64,000 nt of DNA from NCBI RefSeq assembly GCF_041260155.1, contig NC_091930.1, forward strand, positions 17,831,156 to 17,895,155, given 5' to 3'. This document shows, piece after piece, positions 46,028-56,674 of the stretch (position 1 is its first letter; each line of letters opens with the position of its first letter). This DNA comes from Ptychodera flava. Its lineage: Eukaryota; Hemichordata; Enteropneusta; Ptychoderidae. A program made the translations under genes and the position numbers. Below the pieces are notes generated by a model that had not been told where the DNA came from, did not search any database, and worked only from the letters and a program-made list of their open reading frames with translations.

Positions 46028-47400
46028 TAGGTCCGCAATATGTGTGTGTTTTTATGAAGATTAAATATTGTGTAAAATTTGCTCTAAAATAATATTGAGA
46101 TACACAATAGAATAGTATTCTTTTGAGATTTTGTCAGAAGGGTCGCATACTTTTAGTCAAGAAACGATCAGAATTTGAATTTAATTCACGTCTTGGGTCT
46201 AGTGCACAGTCCTAAAAACAATTTAGCAATCTAACGGAAGGGTGTTACATGTTTTGCTTGCGTGGAAAAGAATGTAAGCGGACAAAATAAAACAGAACTC
46301 TTTCGTAGTATGAACAAAGCGCAAAAAGCGAGGTTTGTTGACATTCTTCTTTAAGGTCTCATGCCCGTTTTGACTGTCGAAGTTAGAAAAGTAGCAATGT
46401 GAATATCAGTTAGATATCTTTTTGTACTGGATAGTTTAATTTTAGAATTTCTCGGACGACTAAATAATCGTACTTTAGATAGATTGACCTGATTTCAAAG
46501 TATGTCATATAATTTTTTATGTAGTTGAGACATTTTCTTGATGAGTTTTACGAAATTTGAATGATTAAGAGTCATTGTCAATATTAGATTTGTAAGCGTA
46601 TACATGAAATTTCCTCTGTATAAAGCTTTTCAAAACTGTTAAATGGCGACTTTTAAAGCAAAGTAAATTAAAGAAAAATAAAATATCAATGAACTTGCTC
46701 CTGCCACTGACATCCACTTTATGTCATTGGAAACATTGCCGCTCTGTACATATATAGTATATCTAGTGCCTATGTATACGTAAAATGGACGCTGATTGGC
46801 TGAGAGAAATAAAATAATGTCTCATTTAACAATACCTTAGTGGAACATCAGGAGCATCAGAAAGACAAGAGCAAAGATTTTAGAAAAAAAACAAACATTA
46901 CAAGGCGATTCAGAGTCATCCCTTACAAACGTGCATACATGCATACATACATGTATGCATGCATGCATTTTCACGAAGGGTTGATAAACTTCGCTAATAC
47001 TATGATTCATCAAACACTTGGGGACTTTCCTGATTTCGTAAACTTGCAAAACATTTGTCCACATATAAAATAAAACGTAGCCTTATTGCTGTCATATTTC
47101 TCAATTTTATCACACATCTACACCTACAGTCCTGTTACAATGACCATTCTGAAAGTGCACTCAGTGTATCGGTAGGAAAAACAAAGTCTCAGTATAGTTT
47201 ATCCTCCGATAGCCGGTGGGACTGGAGTAACACAAATAAGGGAAGCACTGCATAAAATAAAACTAAATTACTACAGCTTGCTGTGGTCGCAGACCACCAT
47301 CTCATGGCGTATTTTATGCAGCCATTTTACTCCATCAATAATAATCTTTCCGTTTATGTAAACACACTAAAAATGTAAGCTGGTTTTTTATCTTGGGACA
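46028..47400. other. 3' flank of copy 4 (includes module D)
   Basis: Candidate polyadenylation signals are ATTAAA 46060-46065 and AATAAA 46286-46291. Module D runs from about 46660 to 47260 and holds a short alternating palindrome of CATGCATAC/GTATGCATG words (about 46933-46964), also present in the other D modules. No gene. Confidence 0.45.
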
Positions 47401-49560
47401 TTTCTGATAGATTACATGTCACGATGCATAGTTATTGCGGCTCAAATCAACTCAATCAAATCAGCTACAGAGGCGTGCAATTCGTATGAGTGAATAAACT
47501 CGTTCAACAATAATGCAACACTGCTGACGCTGAACTTGTAAGCATGCACAATTAGGCCCAGCAATTGTGTAAAGTCTTTGTAAACTGCAAATATAATAGT
47601 TATTGGTTGTTTTCAAAATTATGCAAATACGATCATCTCTTATCCTTTGAGTTTGGACTTTGCAAGGTCTTTTTGTCAAGAGCGGGCGTTGATAGGGCTC
47701 TAAACATTAGTGCATATTCCGATTTGTCAAGAAGAAGTGTGGACAGAGCTCTTAAGATTGGTGAATTTTCCAGCCTTATACGTTAAACGATAAAAAGTAA
47801 GACATCGAAGAAAATATTCACCACGTACTGAGTTAAGGCCGTGTCGAAAAAAAATAAAAGGGTAAACAAGAATGGGCTTTCAATTGTAAGTAGGTCATGT
47901 GAAGCTAAAGCGTGATAGGACTTATAAAGCTCCATGAACAACTGAAATTTTGCTTAGAATTGTCAGTATTTATGTGTCCACTCGCCAACGAAGTCGACAA
48001 TGGAAGTTAGACTTGGCGTTGAATTCTTAAGTCAAGTTGGTAAATTTGTCAGTCAGATTAAAATTGTCAGGCGGGACTGATAAAAATGGTTTACTCTGGC
48101 GACAGTTATTCCAGGGTACCAGGATATCAGATACTTTTCACATAACATCATGTCATATCTTTTTACAATACAGTAATGGTCTCTTGCATAAAATATAAGA
48201 GGCAAGTTGAACCTTCTCTCGCAACATAACAAAGAATGGCGTCTCTTGTTTCAGTGGAAATTCGTATCCTGCGCATGTGCAGAAGATGACTTTCATGACC
48301 CTTGTGTGACCATTCACCCCGTTGTTTTCGATGATACGTTGCTATTCAAAGGCACTCCTTTCTCGTGTTTTTAAAGAGACAAAGCATTGTACAAGAAGTT
48401 AGATTTAACATGTGCAAGAATATTTGGGACTGTCGCGTGGCTTTTAAGCCAAACTGGGAAATTCACACCTACAAATGATAGAACGTCGAACAGGGGTCAG
48501 CTACCCTGCTGCATAAAAACAATCAAGGGAAAATCATTGCACTGTCTTAGTGTCAATATAACATATCTTTGAGTTTGACTTCGATCTACCTTTTTATATT
48601 GCCCTGTAGGTTATTTATAGAGAAAGGTTTGGATGAGAATTTATTTGGTGACAAGGCTGTGTCGCCAAATTGAAAGGGTACACGGGAATAGTCTTTCAGC
48701 CACAAGTAGATCACATGACGCGGGTGTCTACTGGTTTTACCAAGCTGGACAGCCAACTACTGCTGTCACTCAACTATTATACCAGTAGTATAAATGAATT
48801 ATCTCGAAGCACATTCACGCATATATTTCATTATCAATTATGCTGCCCCTTACTTAAGTTAATCACATTTACCCGTCGTTGGCCAGAATATCAGTCTGTC
48901 TGGTCGTCAGGTCACGGGTGTGGTGACTGCGTAGACTTCAAACCCAATATTAATTTCTTGTTTTTTACATGGAAAGGCTATGCAAACACATTTATGATGT
49001 TCAATATGGCGGCCAGACTAGTGGCCATCGCCGTGTACAACATCGGCGTTATGAAGCATTCGAACACGCATTAGAGTTGTTTTGATGTTAGCTGCAGGGC
49101 CTAAGGTTGGACTCGCATCTTTATGCTGGAGTAAAACAAATCGACAAGTTTAGTACTTGGTGATCTTTTTATTCAAAGCAGAAGATGTCGTACACGATAT
49201 ATAAGATGTTTTGTGCAGGCAAAAGTTTTTCCACGGCATCAGGTTTACTGGGACCTCTCAATATGTATGTTTTATTTTGTAACATGATAGGCAAACCCAT
49301 TCATGCAACATTGCAAACAATAGGCTTCGACGTGTTTCTCCAGATATCGATTCTTCGCGCACGTGCAAAAGGCCACTCGAATGGCCCTTGATATATCACA
49401 CATACCGATGTTTTGGTGGCATGCTACTCTTATTCTCCCTATGGTAAGACAAACAACGCATTTGTTCACACATAAGTTAGGGTTTACATGCTGACTAGTA
49501 TTGGAAAGCTTGAAAGCAAACTGACATACACATGGTAGCAAAGGATACAAGGTCAAACAG
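47400..49560 (+). promoter_or_regulatory. Module C downstream of copy 4
   Basis: Octamer ATGCAAAT at 47621-47628, then a ~54-bp segment in two diverged copies (about 47672-47780) that can be read as VDRALNISAYSDLSRR and VDRALKIGEFSSL. AAGTAGGTCA-type motifs lie at 47881-47905 and 48697-48722. Relative to the copy at 30920 it has an insertion of about 300 bp (48785-49100). ORFs here have no known domain. Confidence 0.4.
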
Positions 49561-50150
49561 AAGCGCGGGCTAGTGGCCTATTACACACAAATATTTATTG
49601 GTATTAGAGTTTAACATGGAGGCATTAGTGTTGTGTGTCGACGTGACACACATTGACACACATACTGGACACACAACATACTTGAAACGTTCACTATGCA
49701 AAGAAAATGAGTTCCATTCTATTCTTAACAAGTGAAGGATTTAAGCCTTTAGGAGGCCATGTGCTGCAGAAATTTGTTAATGTTATGAAGCTCCACTGCC
49801 AACCGCTCCTTTTGTCCTATATTACTGCAGGACCTACAGCAGTACTCTTAAAATAGAGAGACAAAGACTACAGGAAGGGCGGTAGAAAGTTTGTCTTTTA
49901 AAGGGAAGTTGTTACGCTTGTGTGAATAATTCAATGTGATCTGCCTGAGCGATAATTTTTGTTATGTTTATCGCTCAATTTTCCTACACTTTATCTGTTG
50001 TAACTTGTATCATGCGATTACAGAGAAATCCTTTCAACAGTTAACACAATACATATATCAAGGGAATGGCAGACGTAATAAATAGTCTATTCCTATTCTT
50101 TCAAGTCCAGCATATTACGTTTAAATTCCGATATATTGTAAAGATAAAGA
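49561..50150. other. Non-coding spacer
   Basis: Includes a GTGTGTCGACGTGACACAC-type near-palindrome (about 49634-49655). It ends in a T-rich tract and CCAG (50110) that resembles the leader acceptor of the gene copies. No gene otherwise. Confidence 0.35.
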
Positions 50151-50154
50151 ATCA

Positions 50155-50260
50155 ATGGCGACTAATCTGTTTGCAAGAACATCAAAACCGACTCAAAGTT
50201 CGTACAATGGGGAATTCTGGGCACAGCTTTAAGAATTAAAAGACATCACAGCAGATCAGC
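50155..50260 (+). pseudogene. 5' relic of an ACSF2-like gene
   Basis: ATGGCGACTAATCTGTTTGC followed by ACATCAAAACCGACTCAAAG matches the start of the family (MAAHILATTSKLTQSYY) codon by codon for about 17 codons. Deletions follow and a stop comes after 25 codons. Upstream sequence also resembles the gene leader (an acceptor-like CCAG and ATATTGTAAAGATAAAGAATC). The rest of the gene is missing. Confidence 0.65.
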
Positions 50261-50899
50261 AGATTTTCAGTTACTTGTGATACACATCCGCACTTTCCGG
50301 TTTACATGTATGAACAGAACAGAAAAAGAAACGTTTGCATTAACATGGCTCTTTTTATACTCATTATCTTCACTTGATTTAATGTGTCTTGTGTCAGTCG
50401 CTTTATGTTCTCTTCTCTGGAATGGTAGTACCCGCCTTGGGGCAGATATTCGGACCCACGCATTTTTACAATTCTTTTCTGATCTACCAATTGTGGAGCT
50501 CATTTATACTGCTCTTGAGGTGAGAAAACGTTTCCCTCTCATAGTTTTTCGAAAATCGAAAATTGTATTTTTCCCCATTGATGAAAAACAGAGATGGCTG
50601 CCATTTTTAATTCTAAATATCAAGTAAGGTAATTTGTTTCCATAGTACCAAGCTTTGAACGGCGACCAACGATTTTTATTATTGATTTGGTAAGAGTAAA
50701 GTCGAATTTTCATGGAGGAAAGTGTGAGTAAAAGTTCAAGTCTTTCACTTTCGAGGCGCATACTACCTTTAACTGCCACTTCTTGCTTACATTCATTCAT
50801 GCGTTAAAACGTCAAACAAACGTCCAACTATTAAGAATTGTTAATATACTGAAACGTTCTCTGCGCGAAGAACGTGTTGTACAAATAGACTCATTATCT
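50261..50899. other. Non-coding segment repeated at 53360 and 55690
   Basis: A block ending TTTCGAGGCGCATACT (about 50748-50766) recurs at 53637 and, weaker, at 56000. It is part of the older duplication that also carries the 5' gene relics. 50765-50899 then resembles the start of module A. Confidence 0.4.
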
Positions 50900-51859
50900 C
50901 CTGTTTCATAAGTCAGGTCCATGACATATGTACCAACATCAGTGATTGGTTCATCTGGTAATTTAAGGTCCATTTGCGTTACGCTGATTGGTGGGACCTC
51001 ATGCGTTAGGTCTTATTACTATGTATTATTCACTTTACAGCTCCCTGATTGGTTAATGTGTAGGTCCGGTCCTCCAGTGTTCACTGCCTCATTATGCAAT
51101 GTCCCACGTACTTCCTGGCTACCGCTAAAGTAATACGTTATTCGTGATGTTCACGGATCGGCCGAAAGTTACAACGAAAAATGCCCGACAAACCTTCATG
51201 CGTTAAATTTCCATGTTTTTACTTATCCCTGTCCCTTTATGCATTACAAGCATGTTGGCTCGTTGTTTTCCAATTGTTGGTTACGTACAAAGTTCACGCT
51301 TTTCATTTTCATTTTGATTTGACGGGGGCATTGACCGCATCGACAGCAGCGAAGCCTGTGAATGACAAGAGGAAACAATAGAAAAAGGCATTACGTAACA
51401 AAAATTACGTCACGGTTTCAGGCGTCAGTAGCTCATTTCTATACCGCAGGAAAAAGGACAAAATTTCTCCTGGCAATATTTAATTCATGTATAATTCACA
51501 GTATCACATAAAATGCCATGAATAGTGAAGGAACTCTCGAACAAGGTCAAATCTAACTAGATATTTTGACAAATACTCGGCATGAGTACCTTTCTTATAC
51601 TGGGATCGAGCTGCGACCACGTGCAGGCATCATCCAAAAGTACATGGGACATCGCATAATGAGGCAGTGAACACTGGAGGACCAGACTACACATTAACCA
51701 ATCAGGAAGCTGTAAATTGAATAATACATAATAATGAGACCTAACACATGAGGTCCCCCAATGACTGCTCGTAAAGTGGACCTTAGAGAAGCGGATTAAC
51801 CAATGAGAGCATGCAGTACATGTGTGTAGGACGTGTAATGTAGGTCATTTTGAAACAGG
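50900..51859. mobile_element. 960-bp element with ~200-bp inverted arms
   Basis: Starts CCTGTTTCA and ends TGAAACAGG. The first ~220 bp (to about 51115) and last ~220 bp are inverted copies with substitutions and indels. Each arm contains three ATTGG (CCAAT-box) motifs. Flanks carry a direct repeat ACAAATAGACTCATTATC (50881-50898), with one extra T at 51860-51878. An 18-19-bp duplication is too long for common cut-and-paste families. No transposase; the middle (51130-51640) is unremarkable. Confidence 0.65.
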
Positions 51860-52931
51860 ACAAATTAGACTCATTATCACCTTGAACACGAGAGGTTTTC
51901 GTTTGTCAAGTGAAACACTACGAATATTTACTTCGAAATATGTCCATTGACATGTATAGACAAGGTTCATGACCAGTTCGACTAAGTCAGCTAATTTATA
52001 TACAATGAGGGTCAACGTAATGCTTGATAACATGCGGTGACTGAAAAAGCCACACCGGCATTGCAGGTCGCCGGAGCATCGTGTTCAGCTTTGCATACCA
52101 TTAGCTTGACAATCAGACCGTTTAAAGATGGACACAATTGGATGTGTTTGTCAAGCCGAGTACTGTTCGGAGGGTGTATAATCAAACATTGACAAAGAAA
52201 TGTTCGTTATCGTGACGCTAAGACAGTATGGATTGTCAAAGTTAGGATACGTTGAGCACGTTCAAAGTCAGGGGGGTTAAACGAGGGCCTCGAAAAAGGG
52301 CATTTCGCCTCACAATACGATGATCCCTTTGAGATTACAGGTTCAGTTTATTCTACTTCGCTTTACAAGACAGCAGTGGAAGTACAAAATGGTCCCAAAT
52401 TTGCGTTTTTACGCAGCTTGCCAATATGAAGTGGATGTATTTAGTACTAAATGACAATGGGGTTCATGATATTATGGGTCATAAAGAACAATAAGTATGT
52501 GGTCATATGGCCATTGCTTTTGAACTTGTGGTACCGGCACACTAATACACTTGATTCTCTCCTGTTATCAAGTGCTAAGGAAATACAATGACTAGAGTTT
52601 TGTAAGCGAGAAAACTATGTACCTTTGCTGAAGTGCATTTCGAAAATATTTTTCTCATAGTTTTCTCACTGACTAAAACGGCGGACATTTTAATAGATTA
52701 TCCGTTGAACTTATTAACTTCATTTAAATCACAGTGAAATTGTCTTAGTCCATGACACTTAATTTCAATATTGACGATGTCATGTCGTTACTTCCATTTC
52801 ATCATTTCACCAGATATTACCCTGCATCGCGATTTTGAATATTTAAATAAGCTCATGCATTCGGATTTTTCCTTTGAATTTCTATGTTTTGAACCCCGCG
52901 GTGTTTCAAGGGTTAGATTTGGAAATAGAAA
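51860..52931. other. Module A-like fragment and spacer
   Basis: 51862-51990 resembles 815-945 of copy 1's flank (TCCATTGACATGTATAGACAAGG). The remainder is non-coding with no recognised feature. Confidence 0.4.
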
Positions 52932-53090
52932 ATGGCAGTTCAAGTTCTTTCATTACCACAAAACTGACAAAAAGTTAGAATGAAAAATTTGGTAAGAAGC
53001 GATTTTCTGGTAAGATTATCGTCAATTATTTGACCTGGCAAGCGATAGATATCAAGAAAGAGAAGTTACGTCCACTTTTCCGTAAATACT
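52932..53090 (+). pseudogene. 5' relic of an ACSF2-like gene
   Basis: ATGGCAGTTCAAGTTCTTTC, AAACTGACAAAAAGTTAG and AAGCGATTTTCTGGTAAGA match the first ~50 codons of the intact copies, including the part before YPQRE (CAAGCGATAGATATCAAGAAAG). The frame stops after 11 codons. The continuation (53090-53300) matches 35215-35400 and not the gene body. Confidence 0.65.
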
Positions 53091-54480
53091 AATTTTAACT
53101 TTCAGTAACTTGTTTACAAAAGATTAATGGGATGAATAATTTAACAACAAGCAGCAGTGGTATTGTGAGAAAGAAATTTATGTCCATGCGAATATGTAAA
53201 AATTCCGCATTTCATAGCCTTATATACCAGTTTTGAAGGATTGGACGCATACGCTTCCACCCTAACAGGGTCAAATTATGTGGTTTTTTTTAGTTACTAT
53301 GCGCAAAGTGCATTTCTACGGCAATAATACACCTCAGTATGGTTCATCAAGGTTTAAATAACTTTGAATTCTTTTCTTCTCTACCACTTATGGGTCTCAA
53401 TTAAAATTCTTGGTGTAGGAAAAAAATAACTGTCTTAGTTTTTTGAAAATCGAAGATTTTATTTGTTCCCAATAGAGTTAACTTAGTTATGGTTACCCAT
53501 TTTGAATTTCAAATATCGGTAATCTTGGTAATCTAAGCAAAATTTCCATAGTGACGCTAGATTTTTTATTCTTGATTTGGAATGAGAATGGTTGAAAGAT
53601 TCCTTGAGGAAAGTTTAAGCGAAATTTATGTATTTCATTTTCGAGGCGCATACTGCCTTAAGAATTTTCTTTTTTATTAATCTTCTCCAAGCTTTTTAAT
53701 GATTTCACTTCAAGCAGAATAAATTCATAAAAAGTTCTGTTAAGTAAAACATCATCGGAAAATCAACTTATTAGATGATGATTATATCATGCAAATATGT
53801 CCGATATCGTTGTCTTTGTCTTTAAATAAATATTACATTAATATTAATGTTGATACTATATTGATGAATACTACTAAATTCTGAGGCCGACATTATGATT
53901 TAACAAAAATGCTAACGGCCTTTTGAAAAATGGATATTGATAGGATGACTGAAATATATGATTTTAAAATTCTAACAGCTCAGAGGAAATTTGAAGATTA
54001 AGTGATGTACATCAGAAACACATCCGCAAACATCGAAGAAGACTCTGCAAATGATATACAGTGATCGCATATAAAATGCATGCCTGTTGTACTTAAATGA
54101 AGGAGTAATAACCTGCGATAATACCAAGGGTCATCAAACATTTGGCAAATCCTCAGATTGTATAAACTCACAGGACCTTTCTCAATGGCAACATGAAATG
54201 TTATTTTACCGCTGCCAGGTCACTCAATATTACGAAGAACCAGCACTAATAATCATGTTGTAACGGTCATCATTGATCAGTACACTCATTATAGCGGGTA
54301 GAAAGTCAAATACATGCCAACAAAAACGATTGAGTCGAAATGTAGTTTTCCCCAGTCGATAATGCTAGAACCACAGAACGGAATCTAAGCACTGCATTAT
54401 TGAACTTAACAACTGCAGATTGATGTTTTCGCTTACCATCATCTCATGACATATTTTTGCAACCATTCTGTCCAATGGAT
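53091..54480. other. Non-coding spacer including a module D copy
   Basis: 53091-53650 is paralogous to 35215-35480 and 50480-50766. 53930-54420 resembles the 3' flank module D at 20560-20900 and 60240-60560. No gene recognised. Confidence 0.4.
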
Positions 54481-56674
54481 AACAGTCTGTTCATTTATGT
54501 AAACATCGTCAACCAGTACGGGTTCAACTTCTGTTTTCAATAACGATCAATAATGCACAACACGTTCCACACTTATTGGTACTCAAATCACCTCAGATTG
54601 TACAGAAACATGCAAATCGTATGCCTGACTATTAAGCTAGCTCTACAATAATGCAAAACTACTAATACTGAGCAGACAAGCATGTACTATAAGGCTCAGC
54701 TATTGCGTGGATACATGTAGACGACGAAATTTATTGTTGGTAGTTTTCGATGATATCAAAACAAGTTTATCTCTTAACCTTTCAGTGTGGACTTTGTATT
54801 GGCGGTGTGTCAAGAAGGGGGCGTTGAAAGAGCCTCAACTTCGGAGATTTTTGCAGCTTCTGGTCGTCGACTAGGAATTTCAAATAGACATATTTGGGTG
54901 AGTATTTATCAGGTGCTCATTGACAATTAAAGTCATAACACAAGAATGAACGAGTTAACAAGAATGGACATTTAGTCATAAATAGGTCATGAGAAGCTGA
55001 GATGTGGTGACAGTTATAAAACTAGCCCCACAATTGACCACTTTGCAACTGATTTGCATTTAGGGTCAATGATTGTTAGTGTTCATGTGTAGACAAAAAC
55101 AGTTGATAATTTAGGTTGAATTCTTAAGCCAGGTCGGTAAATTTGTCAGACAGGATTGAAAGTGGTTTGTTCAGTTGGTCATTTTTCTAGGATAGCAAGT
55201 ATTTGTATTGAAGCATTTGTATTATCTGTCATAGTTTAAATTTGACACGTGGAAGAGTTTGCATTGAAAAACTTGCAAAAGTTATTTGAGAGTAGGCTTG
55301 TGGCTTCGGTCCGCATTTGGATAACGTGACAGTAGACACGTCTCTTACAATGTCCTTAAAGACAAAGTTGTGGATGGGATTATTTTGGTGCCAAGGTCAT
55401 ATCGGCAAAAATGAAAAGGCAACTACGAATAGGCTGACAGCCACAAGTTCAACATGTGAAGAGAGGTTGTAATAAATGTCACCTTTCTGCTGGCTCTAAA
55501 CTGCAGCTGGGTCAACGACAATAATCTTGTATGCATGTAAAGTAAATAAAGTCAACATCTAAAAGGTTGGTCTTCAAGTTTATTTTCATGGTCAATTTGG
55601 TACATTTAATAAAATGATTGGCAAGTGTTACATTAAATTAGTTACTTTTCTAATATTGTTCTTCTGTATTAGCTATATATATGTTTTGCCTATAAAGGTA
55701 GAATGCACATCGGCAACAGATATTCAGACTCTAAAACATTTAAAATTCGTTTCTGGTCTACCATTTGTTGGCGGTTCATTTTAAAGCTCATGGCGTAAGA
55801 AAACTTTTCACTGTCTTAATTTTTGTGGAAATCGAATATTTTATTTCCTCCATAAATGTAACACAGGGATTTCAGCCTTTGTGAATTTCAAATATTAGAA
55901 TTCTTGAGAAATTTTTTCACCAATTTTTATTCTTGATTTTGAAATTTAATAGTTGAAATAATCCTTGAGGAAATATTGAGCAAAAATATAAGACTTTCAG
56001 TTTTCGGGGCGCATAGAAAAAACAGAAAACCATTGAAAAACCATTGCAAACTATGCATAGTAACCTAGCTTCTCTGGAAACCCATTGGTGAGCGAACATG
56101 TTATTATATGGTGGATGTATTTAGTCTGGTATTTTTTAAAATAGGAACTTGAAAATGTTACTGATGATGGATAAGAAGATGAAGATTTAGCTGTTTAATT
56201 GAAGAACGAACAAGCAACGTTTTTCTGAACATTTGGCATTAACACTTCGTGAACTTTCTGATCATAATGTTAGCGGTCAAAAAAGACACCGCTTATCACA
56301 CCAGGATAACTGTTGGTTCTTGATGACGATTTTGTAATGCCAAAAGATAAGCTAAAATATTCTAAATAATTAAATACAACGGCTAACAGAGCAGCCTACC
56401 CGGCGAGCAAAAAAAGCTGTATGCACTAAAAGTTAAAAAGAGATGTAACATTCCTTCATCACATTTTCTTTGACAATAAAAACGTAACAAGGAAAACCTT
56501 TCTGTATTTCAGCACAACTTTATCTTCTGGTCGTTGTGTTCATCATTCAAATATGGCCAACGAATAAAAATAAAATTATGAACTTCGGTTTTGAAAAAGT
56601 CACGCACATATGTCACTAATAATTTTCATTATTTTTTTGTCAGGTATTCAAGACATTGTAGATTTACAAAAGGA
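54480..56674 (+). promoter_or_regulatory. Modules C and B upstream of copy 5
   Basis: Module C (to about 55430) has lost the octamer but keeps AATAGGTCAT (54982-54991) and a donor-like GGGTGAGTATT (54898). Module B (55400 on) has a diverged CAAGTTCAACATGTGAAG motif (55444-55461) and aligns with 43380-44338. It ends in TTTTTTGTCAG (56643), the conserved leader acceptor. Confidence 0.4.

Noticed and set aside
48670..49074. 134-codon ORF in module C as a gene
   Set aside because: No domain, not conserved in the matching region at 30840-30990, and partly formed by a local insertion.
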